Part shown: positions 8,677-19,046 of the stretch, piece by piece
Numbering within the stretch: the stretch's first letter is position 1
Layout of the letters: each line of letters begins with the position of its first letter
From: Chitinophaga pinensis DSM 2588
GTDB lineage: Bacteria; Bacteroidota; Bacteroidia; Chitinophagales; Chitinophagaceae
Direction of reading: 5' to 3'
Length of the DNA: 64,000 nt
Assembly: GCF_000024005.1 (NCBI RefSeq)
Contig: NC_013132.1
Coordinates: 6,132,001-6,196,000, forward strand
The notes under the pieces: model-generated
What the model was told of the DNA's origin: nothing
The model's input: only the letters and a program-made list of their open reading frames with translations
Database searches by the model: none
Translations under genes and position numbers: made by a program

Positions 8677-9090
8677 ATTACATCTGTTTAACTATAATTG
8701 TAATCACTGCTAAAGTAACAAGGTAATCACAAGCGCCGAAGGTGTGAACAGGACAATGTAGTGGGGCGGTTCCGACAATTTACCGGCTAAAAACACATTG
8801 AAGATTATCAAAAATAAACAAACCGACCTTTACAACTGTATCTTGTAGACTCCGGTAGGCATAAAAATGTCTTACATAAATAATAATAACTGTCTTTTTC
8901 TATATATTCGTTATGGATTTTAATTAATCCGCCGCAGCAAAGCGGTAACCCACTGTCAAACGGAAAATGCAATAAGCAGACTGTGTTGGGAAGCACAGCG
9001 CCATCATTCTATCAACCTCGTCTCACTCCTCAGACGTAAGGACACGTCTATGCAATAAAGACTTTACTATAACAATCTAAAAAAGTACAA
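8677..9090. other. Intergenic region upstream of the fimbria-like operon
   Basis: This 414-bp divergent region should carry the promoter for the large operon starting at 9091. It is AT-rich between 8800 and 8935 and contains a short inverted repeat GGATT-TTAATT-AATCC at 8915-8930. No full TTG/TAnnTTTG promoter was identified. The short minus-strand frame at 8808-8996 has no recognisable product and is not called. Confidence 0.4.
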
Positions 9091-9603
9091 ATGAAAAGAA
9101 CACGACTGCTTTTCGTTGCTTCGTTTGCATTGGCATGCGCGGCAACAACAGCGCGGGCACAGGAGACGGCATCTGCTACGGTGACGGCGACTATTGTCAC
9201 GCCCATCAGCATCACCAAAGATGTTGATATGAACTTCGGTAATGTAGCCGTTCGATCCTCCGCAGGTGGTACGGTTGTACTGACACCTGCCGGTACGCGT
9301 ACCACCACCGGCGGTGTAACATTACCAACTACTGCCGGAACAGTAACAGCAGCTTCATTTACGGTAAACGGTACATCTGGTTATACGTATGTCATTACGT
9401 TACCTACGACGCCGTTAACCATTACCAGTGGCGCTAACACGATGACAGTAACAGCCTTTACCAGCGATCCTTCCGGTACAGGTACGCTGACCGGTGGCAC
9501 ACAGGTACTTAATGTAGGCGCTACACTGAACGTCAGTGCTGCACAACCTGCTGGTCAGTATGTATCCGGTACCCCATTCAATGTTACTGTTAACTATAAC
9601 TAA
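9091..9603 (+). CDS. DUF4402 pilin-like protein (probable major subunit)
   Basis: 170 residues with a signal peptide ending TARAQ (about residue 24). The mature part is all-beta and Thr/Val/Gly-rich: an N-terminal SATVTATIVTPISITKDVDM, a central NFGNVAV motif, and a C-terminal strand QYVSGTPFNVTVNY. This is the DUF4402 pattern, a family found in proteobacterial and Bacteroidota operons with PapD-like chaperones. The alternating hydrophobic C-terminal strand fits donor-strand or chaperone pairing (inference). It is the first gene of the operon, and a strong hairpin follows it, which would favour its expression over downstream genes, as expected for a major subunit. Confidence 0.8.
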   Translation: MKRTRLLFVASFALACAATTARAQETASATVTATIVTPISITKDVDMNFGNVAVRSSAGGTVVLTPAGTRTTTGGVTLPTTAGTVTAASFTVNGTSGYTYVITLPTTPLTITSGANTMTVTAFTSDPSGTGTLTGGTQVLNVGATLNVSAAQPAGQYVSGTPFNVTVNYN

Positions 9604-9620
9604 TAGTACACTGATCTTCA

Positions 9621-9668
9621 CCCAAAGGCCCTCCCGGTATATATGATGCCCGGGAGGGGCCTCCTGGG
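9621..9668 (+). promoter_or_regulatory. Strong intercistronic hairpin between pilin and chaperone genes
   Basis: CCCA-A-AGGCC-CTCCCGG pairs with CCGGGAG-GGGCCT-CC-TGGG around an 11-base loop. The stem is very GC-rich and is followed by TATTTAACTT, not a run of T. It lies within the operon, so partial termination or protection of the upstream pilin mRNA from 3' decay is likely (inference). Confidence 0.6.
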
Positions 9669-9689
9669 TATTTAACTTCAATCCTGCTT

Positions 9690-10520
9690 ATGCGCATTAT
9701 CCATTTACTGACATTCATTACACTCTTACTCTTCCCGCTCCTCTCTTCTGCTCAGGGCAACCTGCTGATCACGCCAATGAGGGTCATTTTCGACGGGCAG
9801 AAAAGAATACAGGAACTTAATCTTGCCAATACCGGCCAGGACACTGCCCGGTATCTGATTTCCATCATTGAAATACGCATGAACAGCAATGGCACTTTCG
9901 ATAAAATCACCGAACCTGATTCAGGACAGTTATTTGCCAGCAGTTTCCTGCGTTTCTTCCCCAAAAGCGTCACACTTGCGCCGGGTGAAGCACAGCTGGT
10001 CAAAGTACAGCTGATCAAAACAGGACAACTGCAAGCCGGCGAATACCGCTCGCATATCTATTTCAGGGCAGTACCAGATCCCAAAGTGCAGGGAGAACCC
10101 ATCAAACTGAAAGATTCCTCCAGCATTTCTGTAAGTCTGACACCCGTATTTGGTATAAGTATTCCTGTGATCATCAGAACTGGTCCGTCGGACGCACAGG
10201 TGAACCTGACCGATATTTCACTACGGACTCCGGAAAATGCACCGGCGCATCTGAACATGGTAGTACGCCGCTCCGGTAACCACTCCGTATATGGTGATAT
10301 TAATATTGATTATGTATCTGAAAAAGGCAAGATCATCACTGTTGCAAGCGTGAAAGGCCTGGCAGTATATACGCCCAATGTGTTCAGACAATTTCAGCTG
10401 GAACTGGATAACAAGCCGGGCATCGATTATCACAACGGTAAACTGAGGATCTCATATATCAAACCATCAAAAGACGCTGTTCCCGATCCGATGGCGCAGA
10501 CCGAACTACAGCTACATTAA
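9690..10520 (+). CDS. PapD-like periplasmic pilus chaperone
   Basis: 276 residues with a signal peptide ending LLSSAQ. The N-terminal Ig-like domain shows chaperone landmarks: LLITPMRVIFDGQKR, a strand ELNLANTGQDTARYLI, a basic SFLRFFPKSVTLAPGEAQLV segment, then AGEYRSHIYFRA. In PapD/FimC this region binds subunits by donor-strand complementation and ends with a second Ig-like domain, for which residues 150-276 are long enough. It should hold the DUF4402 proteins in the periplasm before assembly. It follows the pilin gene by 86 bp and precedes the giant adhesin by 58 bp, all on the plus strand. Confidence 0.8.
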   Translation: MRIIHLLTFITLLLFPLLSSAQGNLLITPMRVIFDGQKRIQELNLANTGQDTARYLISIIEIRMNSNGTFDKITEPDSGQLFASSFLRFFPKSVTLAPGEAQLVKVQLIKTGQLQAGEYRSHIYFRAVPDPKVQGEPIKLKDSSSISVSLTPVFGISIPVIIRTGPSDAQVNLTDISLRTPENAPAHLNMVVRRSGNHSVYGDINIDYVSEKGKIITVASVKGLAVYTPNVFRQFQLELDNKPGIDYHNGKLRISYIKPSKDAVPDPMAQTELQLH

Positions 10521-10578
10521 TCATTGATTGGTATTATTCCGGCATACGTGTAATGTGCCCTGAACAATAACAAAACGC

Positions 10579-13500
10579 ATGAATACTGACAGAACATTTA
10601 CACTTGTTTGTTTTACGCTCCTTATTCTATCACTCGGCCTGCCGCTTACCGTGTGGGGTCAGACGACAAGCTGGAAGGGCACTGTGAGCACCGCATGGGC
10701 CACTGCTGACAACTGGACAGCGGGGGTGCCTACCGCATCTGTAGACGCCATTATCGGCGATGCTGCGTTCACAGGTTCCTTCCAGCCTACCATCAGTCTT
10801 ACGACTGCTGCCAGTAGAAACCTTACACTTGTTACCAGTGCCAAAAACCCGGTACTGACCATCTCCAAAGCCATTACCATATCCGGTACGCTCACTAATG
10901 GCAGCGGCTGTACGATCTCGCACAGAGGCGTTACCGTTACGGTAAAAGGAGACTTCGTCAATAACGGCACCTATACGACCACCAGTACCTCCTCCAAGAT
11001 CACCATGGCAGGAATTACACAAAGTATCAGTGGTAGTGGGATTTCCTTCAGGAGACTGACCATTAACTCAGGTGCTACTGTCACTCCTGCTGTTAACTTT
11101 TCGGTTATTGTAGCGCTTTCTGTCAGCGGCAACCTGGTTCCACCGGAAGGCACGACGACACTGATATCCGGCGCCGGTACACTTACTGTGACCGCCACAG
11201 GGGTATTACATGTCAAAGGGGCGACCTTCGCTACCAATTATGCGCTTACCAGTACGACTACCCTTTCTGCCGGCAGTACGGTAGATTATAGCGCAACAAC
11301 CGTCAATCAGACTGTCCGGAATGACCTCACCTACTCTACCCTTCGCATCAGTGGCGCACTGGTGAAAACCCTGGCGGGCAACCTTAACGCGATGAACGCT
11401 ACCACCAGCACATCGGGGATGATCGTTGTCAATAGTGGCATCCTGAACCTCTCCACCTTTACGGCGAACAGAGGCACCACCGTAGCCGGGGGAGCGGTCA
11501 CTGTCGCGAATGGGGCAACGCTTCGGATTGGCGGTACAGGTACCTTTCCGGCTAACTTTGCGTCCCGTTCGCTGGCACTGACAAGCACGATCGAGTACAA
11601 CGGGCTCGCGCAGACCGTTTCCGGAGAAACTTATGGGAACCTGACATTATCCAGTGCCAGTGGCGCTGTCGTCAAAACGATGCCTGCGACCGCATTTACC
11701 GTAGCTGGTAATTTCTATTGTACTCCTGGAGCCGGGACCAGCGTAAGCTCCACTGCTGCATCCAATATCATCGTCACAGGAAACATCACAGTCGATGCCG
11801 GTGCCACGCTTAATGGCGGTAGTTTCACACTGGACATCGGCGGCAACTGGACCAACAATGGGACTTTTTCCGGCAGCACCGGTACCGTGAATTTTAACGG
11901 GCCCGGTACGAATATCAGCGGTACAGGTACACAGGGCTTTAATAACGTCAATATCACCGCCACCAATATCACTGCAAACGCAAATACGGCTGTCACTATC
12001 GCCGGTAACCTGGCGACAACCGGTCCGGGTGTATTTACACATGTGTCAGGTGGTACGCTGACAATGACAGGTACAACCAAAACCATCTCCGGAACAAATA
12101 TCACACTGGATAACCTTACAATATCCGGATCTGTCAGCAGTTCCAGCAGTATCATACTGACAGGCAATCTTGCCGTAAGTGGCTCCTTTACCGGCACAGG
12201 CGGATCTGTGACGATGCAGGGCGCCAGTAAAACCATTTCAGGGGCAGGTACTATTACATTTGGTTCATTGATCATACCAGGATCTGTTACTACAGCCATC
12301 CCCTTTTTCATTGGCACTACACTGGATGTCAGCGGCACATTCAGTGCCAGCGCCGGCGCAGCTACTTTCACAGGTACCAGTACGCTCAATGGTACAGCCA
12401 ATCTGTTCAATGTGACGCTGAATGGTACTTCGCTTCAATTATCTACCAATGCCGTACTCGGTATAGCCGGTACTTTCACTGTTACAGCGGGTACGCTGGA
12501 CGTATCCTCTACTGCACCTAATACGGTCAACTTCAACGGTACTACTGCACAGAATATCAATGCCCTTACCTACAACAAACTATTACTCTCCGGCAACGCA
12601 GTCAAAACAGCGGCGGGAGCTATCACGACCAGCTATTTTACACTGGCAACAGGAACGACCTTTAATGCAGGTTCCTTTGGCCATACGGTACTGATTGACT
12701 TTGTCAATAGCGGCACCTTTAACGCCGGTACAAGTACGTTCACTTTTACAGGCAGTAATCTATCTACCATTACCGGCGTCACTACATTCAACGTTCTTAC
12801 CCTGAACAAAAGCTTACAGTCGACACTGGTCAACCTGAACAATGATGTGAATGTAGCTACCGTCAACATGAATGTCGGTACCATCAATACCGGGACTAAC
12901 ATTTTCAACATGACGGTGGATAGAAGTGGACCGGGGATCATTCTGGGTAACGTACGCCGTACACAGTCCTTCGGACTAGGCGGTATATACGCCTTTGAGA
13001 GCCCGAATACGACGCTGAGTCTTGTGGGACTTCCATTAACAGGCGCCATCACCGTTTCTGTCGCCATTGGCCCTGTAAGTGACTTCCCGCAGGGTAGTGC
13101 CGTTAACCGCGTATATACGGTCAGCACTGGTCTGACAGTTAGTTTGACTACCCTCCGGTTTCACTATGAGGATGCCGAGTTAAACGGTAACAATGAGTCC
13201 ACGATGAACCTGTGGTACAACAGTGGCAGCAGCTGGGTATTCCAGGGCAGAACGGCGGGTAATACAACATCCAATTATGTAGAATATGGTGCTACGCTGG
13301 CCATCAATGGCCGCTGGGCCTTCTCAGATAATTCAAACGTAGTACGCTGGAATGGATCTGTGAGCAGCGACTGGTCTAATGCTAACAACTGGACAGTGGT
13401 GCAGGGTAGCCCTTCACGTCCGCCAGGCGCGAATGATATCGTAGAAATTGGTACAGCAGCATTCACCAATCAGCCGACGATCAACACCGCTGTAGCCGTA

Positions 13501-16500
13501 AAAGCAATCTCCCTGGGTAGTACACAGGCAGCGACGCTTACTCTTGCTTCGGGAGGTAGTCTGACCACACAGGGTAATATTGCCGGTAAATGGTCTGCCA
13601 ATGTTACCCATACGATCAACACAGGCGCTCAGGCACTCACCGTAAACGGAGACCTTGCCCTCAGCGACGGTACTACCGCACATGCGATCAACCTGAACAT
13701 CGGTGCTGGAACAGTCACTGTAGGTGGTTCTCTGACGCAATCCGGGGGCGCTAATATCATATTCTCCGGTGCAGGTAATCTGAACATCGGTAGCAACTAT
13801 AGCTACACCAATGGCACCTTTACACCTGCCACCGGGACTGTGAACTATAATGGCAGCGGTGCGCAGACGGTGGCAGGATTAGCCTATAATAACCTGCAAA
13901 TAGGCAAATCAGCCGGGGATGCATTGTTAAGCAATACAGCCAGTGTTGCAGGAGACCTGAATATAACCGGCGGTTCCATGACCATGAATGCTGCCACTAC
14001 GGTAACGGGCAATGTCAATATATCCTCCGGTGCTACGTTGAACAGTGGGGTCATCGGACTAACTGTTGGCGGCAACTGGAACAATAGCGGCACCTTCTCG
14101 TCTTCCGGTGGTACGGTTACGTTAAATGGTACAGGTACACAAACCGTCTCTGCCACGACTTTCAATAACCTGATCATCAGCAAAGGCGCCGGAACGGCTA
14201 CGCTAACCGGCAACTGTCCGCTCAACAGTAACCTGACCGTCAATACCGGTACGCTGAACCTGTCTACTTTTACTGCCAACAGGGCTTCAGCCGGCGGTAC
14301 ATTTACACTCGCGAATGGCGCTACGTTACAGGCAGGTGGGGCAAACAATTTCCCTGCAGGCTATTCTACCTATACATTAGGCGCGACCAGTACGACCAAC
14401 TATAATGGAACCGTCGCACAGGCGGTTGCTGGTGTGCCGTACGGTCATCTTATCTTCAGCAATGGCGGCACAAAAACACTGTCCGCTACCTGCACCGTCA
14501 ACGGAGATCTGACCATCAACAGCGGCGCTACTTTCAATGGTGCAACCTATACCATCAACCTCTATGGCAACTGGAACAATAGCGGCACCTTCGTTCCTGC
14601 TACCAGTACGATCACACTCAATGGCCCTACCAAAACCATCACAGGAAATACTATCTTCAATCGTCTGACTATATATGGCAGTTATACCGTCAGCAGCAGC
14701 GACATTACCTATAACGGTCTGCTGACCATAGCCACTGGTGGCTCATTCAATGCAGGTGCGGGAGTAGCTACTGTAAATGGTGACCTGACCAACAATGGAT
14801 CGCTTACCAGCACCGGTACCACTACCTTCACCGGTACCACCTTACAGACGATCCGTTTTGTCAATGCAATTACGTCTAACTCCAGCGGCATTATCAATTT
14901 CAACGGCACTGTACCGCCTGTGCTCAACTCCACCAGTACGCCCACCTACGCTACACTTAACGTCAATAACACCGGCGGTGTTACGGCAAGCGTTGGCTGG
15001 ATCGTCGGAATCGCTTTCAACATCGGAAATGGCGCTACTTTCAATGGCGGTGTTTCTACGCATAATGTGCTCGGTTCATTCACAAACAATGGTACGGTGA
15101 CCAGCAGCGGTACGATGAACTTCATTCCCTCAGCGGCACAAACCATCAAACTGGCCGGCAACGCATTTACCAGTACAGGGACCGTACAATTCGGCGGTAC
15201 CGGTGCGATGAGTGTAACCGGCACCCCCAATGCCCTGTCCCACGTTGTGATCTCCAATACGTCCGGTGTAACCCCTGCTTCGAACTGGCCGGTCAATGGA
15301 GATTTCCAGATCACCAACAATGCCGTCTTCAACGCAGGTACTTATACATATACAATAGGTGGTGACGTAGAAAGCAATGGTACACTGAACGGTGGCACCT
15401 CTCTGTTTACCTTGACAGCAGCAGATGCACAGTTGACAGGTACACCGAACACTACCTTTTATGACCTGACGATTACGGGTACCACCACTGCTATTTCCGA
15501 CTATAACGTCAGCCATAACTTCACCAATAACGGCACCTATGATGGGACGGTAGGCGCCCTGACCATGACTGGTGGCCTGCCTTCCGTCATTACCGGTTCC
15601 GCTGCTTCATTCAACCTGGCACAGGTCACTAACCAGAAAGACCCCGGCGTTACAACTACCCTCGCTAAAGCTATCACCGCGGTAGATGATATCACGATCT
15701 CGACAGGAATACTGGATGCAGCAGGATTTGCCATCACACCAAGTGCGACCGGTTCACTGACAATTGAAGACAATGCCCGCCTGATACTGCGTGGTACACA
15801 AACCTTACCAGCCTTCAGTACCTACACGTTGGACACGCTCAGTACCGTAGAATATGGCGGCAGTACACAGGCTATCTCCTCTGCTACACCTTATGGCAAC
15901 CTGGTCATCTCTGCAACAGGATCTAAAACAGCATCTGCGGTATTAAAAATTCTGAATGACTTTACCTTGTCAACCGGCACTTTCGTACAGGGTAGTTTTA
16001 CGGACACGGTCGGCGGTAACTGGACAATGAGCAGTGGTACTTATACCAATACCGGTTCAACGGTTTATTTCAATGGCCTCGGTACGCAGACTATCACCTC
16101 TACCGGTGCATTTAATAACCTGACCGTTAATAAATCAGCGGGTATTATCAATCTCGAATCTAACGTGACAGTCAGCAGTGTCCTGAATTTCATCCTGAAT
16201 AAGATCAATACAGGCAGCACATTCGCCCTGATTCAGCCTACTACCGGTACAGTGACCGGCGCCTCCCAATCTACCGGCTGGGTGATAGGCCGACTACAAA
16301 AAGCTTTTCCAACCGGTAGTGCAACCAGGAATTTTGAACTGGGTGATGCCACTTATTACAGTCCTGCATCTATCACTTTCGCCAATGTGACTACCTCTGG
16401 CAGCATACTGGCTACAGTCACGCCAACAGATCATCCTAATATTGCCACCTCTCCGGTGAATCCTAACAGAAGCGTCAACCGCTACTGGTCATTCACCAAT

Positions 16501-18531
16501 ACAGGCACTGGCTTTACCACTGCGTCCGTTACGATGAACTGGAACGCAGCAGATGTAGATGCAGGATCTAATACGGCTAATTTCAAAGTAGGGAGCTATA
16601 ATGGCTCTGCCTGGACGACGCCAGCAACCGCCAGTCCGCTACCAACCTCCATACAGGCTACTGGTCTGACGAATTTAAGTGTGGCGCTTGCCGTCGGACA
16701 ACTAATCGCTGATAACGTCTGGACGGGCGCTGTAAGTGTTAACTGGTTCGTGACCGGCAACTGGTCCAATAACCTGGTACCTGTCAGTACAACCAACGCA
16801 ACGATCCCTACAGGTCTGACCAACTATCCGCTGATCAATACGGGTACCGCAATGACCGGCAACCTGATCATACAAACCGGGGCTTCTGTTACCGTCAGCG
16901 GCGGTACCTTACAGATCTACGGCGCAATCACCAATAGCGGTACATTTACCGCCAGCAACGGCAGCATCGAAATGACCGGTTCCACTTCCCAGACAATACC
17001 TGCAAATACTTTTGCCGGTAATACAGTGCTCAACCTCACAACTAACAACGTAGCGGGTGTAACACTACAGGGAGCGCTCAATATTGCCGGTGTGCTGAAA
17101 GCCACCGCAGGTCTGTTCGTGACAGGCACCAACCTGACTTTATTGTCCACAGCTACCCGTACGGCGTTGATAGATGGTAGCGGTGTCGGCTCCGTATTGG
17201 GCAGCGTCACCATCCAGCGTTACCGTCCGAACAGCTTTGGTTATGTATATCTCAGTTCGCCGTTAAACGCAGCTACCGTGAATGAGTTTTCGGATGATGT
17301 GAATTTGAATTCCAGCTTCCCGTCTTTCTATCGTTATATAGAAAACAGGGCCTCTTCCGGTTGGGTATCCTACACAGCCGCTTCAGGTATCCTTGCATCA
17401 ATGGTAGGCTATGCCGGTAATCTGGGTACCAGCATGTTCCCTGTCACCCTCGATATGACTGGTACTGTAAATAACGGTACCATTACAGCTCCTACCCTTA
17501 CCAACAATAACCAGCCTTATACCAAAGGCTTTAACCTGGTAGGGAATCCTTATCCGTCGCCGGTTGACTGGGATGCAGTCGGTGGATGGACACGCGTGAA
17601 TGTCGATAATGCAATTTATTACTTCAATGCAGGTACAACCAATCAATATACCGGTACTTATAGCTCTTACATCAACGGCGTATCCAGCGATGGTGTAGCT
17701 AACAATATCGTTCCTGCCATGCAGGGCTTCTTTGTACACGTGACAAATGGTACATTCCCGGTATCAGGTACGCTGACGGTCAACAATACCGCCAGGGTCA
17801 ATAACCTCACGCCTAACTTCCACAGGGAAAGACCGCTGACGGAACCATTGCTGCGCCTTTGCGCGGGCTTTACAGATGAAGGATCTCCTTCCGATCCGGC
17901 AGTGATCTATTTCGACAATAGCTATTCCAGAGATTTCGAACAGGACATTGACGCCCTGAAAATTATCAATACAGACGAACATGTACCTAATCTGTATGTC
18001 ATGGCAGGCACAGAACGACAATCAATTGCCGCATGGCCCAATGACATAGATAGTACTGAAATGATCCCGCTGGGTATCACGACTGAACAGGAAGGATACG
18101 TCAGCTTTACCATGCCACTGATCGAGCGCATGCCGGCTGGCAGACATTTCTACCTGTACGATAAAGAGGCGGGCATAACGCATGATCTGCATCAGACGAC
18201 GCCCTACCGGCTGTTCCTGCGTAAAGGAAGTTTTGATACCCGTTTCTTCCTGGTATTGAAAGCAGGTGATGATGGCGCAACCTCTGCTGAAACACCGTTT
18301 TATCATGCTTACGCGACTGGCAATAATCTGTACGCTCAGTTTGACAAAATACCCGGAGAGAAATGTACGATCACAGTCAGCAATGTAAACGGGCAGGTAC
18401 TGTTGCGAAAAGACTATACCGGCAATGGCCGTTATCTGCTGGGGTCACATTACAACGGAGGTATTTACGTCGTCACCTTCTACGCAAACAAACAGCAGGT
18501 ATCGAAGAAAGTGTTTATCGCTAACCAATAA
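10579..18531 (+). CDS. Giant repeat adhesin with T9SS sorting domain
   Basis: 2650 residues with a signal peptide ending TVWGQ. The bulk is Gly/Thr/Asn/Ser-rich with degenerate repeats of roughly 60-70 residues, built around phrases such as GTQTVSATTFNNLII, NWNNSGTF and TLNLSTFTANR, the pattern of a long right-handed beta-helix. Segments beginning TSWKGTVSTAWATADNWT, VRWNGSVSSDWSNANNWT and VWTGAVSVNWFVTGNWSN recur near residues 30, 920 and 2050 and mark module starts. The C-terminal 330 residues are non-repetitive, with VGNPYPSPVDWD and a final type A T9SS sorting domain (YNGGIYVVTFYANKQQVSKK). It is probably a cell-surface adhesin. Unusually, it sits between chaperone and usher-like genes although T9SS clients use another outer-membrane channel. 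Confidence 0.88.
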   Translation: MNTDRTFTLVCFTLLILSLGLPLTVWGQTTSWKGTVSTAWATADNWTAGVPTASVDAIIGDAAFTGSFQPTISLTTAASRNLTLVTSAKNPVLTISKAITISGTLTNGSGCTISHRGVTVTVKGDFVNNGTYTTTSTSSKITMAGITQSISGSGISFRRLTINSGATVTPAVNFSVIVALSVSGNLVPPEGTTTLISGAGTLTVTATGVLHVKGATFATNYALTSTTTLSAGSTVDYSATTVNQTVRNDLTYSTLRISGALVKTLAGNLNAMNATTSTSGMIVVNSGILNLSTFTANRGTTVAGGAVTVANGATLRIGGTGTFPANFASRSLALTSTIEYNGLAQTVSGETYGNLTLSSASGAVVKTMPATAFTVAGNFYCTPGAGTSVSSTAASNIIVTGNITVDAGATLNGGSFTLDIGGNWTNNGTFSGSTGTVNFNGPGTNISGTGTQGFNNVNITATNITANANTAVTIAGNLATTGPGVFTHVSGGTLTMTGTTKTISGTNITLDNLTISGSVSSSSSIILTGNLAVSGSFTGTGGSVTMQGASKTISGAGTITFGSLIIPGSVTTAIPFFIGTTLDVSGTFSASAGAATFTGTSTLNGTANLFNVTLNGTSLQLSTNAVLGIAGTFTVTAGTLDVSSTAPNTVNFNGTTAQNINALTYNKLLLSGNAVKTAAGAITTSYFTLATGTTFNAGSFGHTVLIDFVNSGTFNAGTSTFTFTGSNLSTITGVTTFNVLTLNKSLQSTLVNLNNDVNVATVNMNVGTINTGTNIFNMTVDRSGPGIILGNVRRTQSFGLGGIYAFESPNTTLSLVGLPLTGAITVSVAIGPVSDFPQGSAVNRVYTVSTGLTVSLTTLRFHYEDAELNGNNESTMNLWYNSGSSWVFQGRTAGNTTSNYVEYGATLAINGRWAFSDNSNVVRWNGSVSSDWSNANNWTVVQGSPSRPPGANDIVEIGTAAFTNQPTINTAVAVKAISLGSTQAATLTLASGGSLTTQGNIAGKWSANVTHTINTGAQALTVNGDLALSDGTTAHAINLNIGAGTVTVGGSLTQSGGANIIFSGAGNLNIGSNYSYTNGTFTPATGTVNYNGSGAQTVAGLAYNNLQIGKSAGDALLSNTASVAGDLNITGGSMTMNAATTVTGNVNISSGATLNSGVIGLTVGGNWNNSGTFSSSGGTVTLNGTGTQTVSATTFNNLIISKGAGTATLTGNCPLNSNLTVNTGTLNLSTFTANRASAGGTFTLANGATLQAGGANNFPAGYSTYTLGATSTTNYNGTVAQAVAGVPYGHLIFSNGGTKTLSATCTVNGDLTINSGATFNGATYTINLYGNWNNSGTFVPATSTITLNGPTKTITGNTIFNRLTIYGSYTVSSSDITYNGLLTIATGGSFNAGAGVATVNGDLTNNGSLTSTGTTTFTGTTLQTIRFVNAITSNSSGIINFNGTVPPVLNSTSTPTYATLNVNNTGGVTASVGWIVGIAFNIGNGATFNGGVSTHNVLGSFTNNGTVTSSGTMNFIPSAAQTIKLAGNAFTSTGTVQFGGTGAMSVTGTPNALSHVVISNTSGVTPASNWPVNGDFQITNNAVFNAGTYTYTIGGDVESNGTLNGGTSLFTLTAADAQLTGTPNTTFYDLTITGTTTAISDYNVSHNFTNNGTYDGTVGALTMTGGLPSVITGSAASFNLAQVTNQKDPGVTTTLAKAITAVDDITISTGILDAAGFAITPSATGSLTIEDNARLILRGTQTLPAFSTYTLDTLSTVEYGGSTQAISSATPYGNLVISATGSKTASAVLKILNDFTLSTGTFVQGSFTDTVGGNWTMSSGTYTNTGSTVYFNGLGTQTITSTGAFNNLTVNKSAGIINLESNVTVSSVLNFILNKINTGSTFALIQPTTGTVTGASQSTGWVIGRLQKAFPTGSATRNFELGDATYYSPASITFANVTTSGSILATVTPTDHPNIATSPVNPNRSVNRYWSFTNTGTGFTTASVTMNWNAADVDAGSNTANFKVGSYNGSAWTTPATASPLPTSIQATGLTNLSVALAVGQLIADNVWTGAVSVNWFVTGNWSNNLVPVSTTNATIPTGLTNYPLINTGTAMTGNLIIQTGASVTVSGGTLQIYGAITNSGTFTASNGSIEMTGSTSQTIPANTFAGNTVLNLTTNNVAGVTLQGALNIAGVLKATAGLFVTGTNLTLLSTATRTALIDGSGVGSVLGSVTIQRYRPNSFGYVYLSSPLNAATVNEFSDDVNLNSSFPSFYRYIENRASSGWVSYTAASGILASMVGYAGNLGTSMFPVTLDMTGTVNNGTITAPTLTNNNQPYTKGFNLVGNPYPSPVDWDAVGGWTRVNVDNAIYYFNAGTTNQYTGTYSSYINGVSSDGVANNIVPAMQGFFVHVTNGTFPVSGTLTVNNTARVNNLTPNFHRERPLTEPLLRLCAGFTDEGSPSDPAVIYFDNSYSRDFEQDIDALKIINTDEHVPNLYVMAGTERQSIAAWPNDIDSTEMIPLGITTEQEGYVSFTMPLIERMPAGRHFYLYDKEAGITHDLHQTTPYRLFLRKGSFDTRFFLVLKAGDDGATSAETPFYHAYATGNNLYAQFDKIPGEKCTITVSNVNGQVLLRKDYTGNGRYLLGSHYNGGIYVVTFYANKQQVSKKVFIANQ

Positions 18532-18538
18532 CCGTGTG

Positions 18539-19042
18539 ATGAGAAGATTCAAACATATATATCACCTTTTTTTCAGCGGTCTGCTACTGGCCCCTTGCGT
18601 GGCTCGCGCGCAGGAACCGCCTCCACGACCGATCTCTGTGTTCGTCAATCCGGCGCAGGGACTGATCTTCGGCGCATTCTTTCAGGGTATCACAGGCGGT
18701 ACGGTCATCCTTTATCCGGATGGCTCCCGATCTGTAACCGGGACTATTGTGCAGGCGAATCTGGGTTACCCATTCTCCCCCGCCATTTTTGAAGTAGATG
18801 CAAATCCGGGCACACTCATTTCCATCATGAATGGTCCGGATGTGACACTGACCGGCAGCAACGGCGGCTTTTTATCCCTGCATATAGGGACGGCCAGTAC
18901 CGGCACCCCTTTCATAGCTACGGCTACATCACCAGCCCGCACGATCGTACGTATCGGAGGAACCCTCACAGTGGGGCCACCTCCGGCGAATCCCGCGGGC
19001 AATTACAGCGGCGTGTTTCAGGTCACATTCATACAGGAATAA
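18539..19042 (+). CDS. Second DUF4402-like pilin protein (possible minor or tip subunit)
   Basis: About 167 residues from the ATG at 18539 (the frame is open further upstream, inside the adhesin gene, but the signal peptide MRRFKHIYHLFFSGLLLAP fixes the start). The mature protein shows GLIFGAFFQGITGGTVILYP, a pattern parallel to NFGNVAV...GGTVVLTP in the first pilin, and ends with NPAGNYSGVFQVTFIQE, equivalent to the pilin C-terminal strand. It starts 7 bp after the adhesin stop and ends 4 bp before the usher-like gene, so translation is probably coupled. A minor, initiator or tip subunit role is inferred. Confidence 0.75.
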   Translation: MRRFKHIYHLFFSGLLLAPCVARAQEPPPRPISVFVNPAQGLIFGAFFQGITGGTVILYPDGSRSVTGTIVQANLGYPFSPAIFEVDANPGTLISIMNGPDVTLTGSNGGFLSLHIGTASTGTPFIATATSPARTIVRIGGTLTVGPPPANPAGNYSGVFQVTFIQE

Positions 19043-19046
19043 CACA

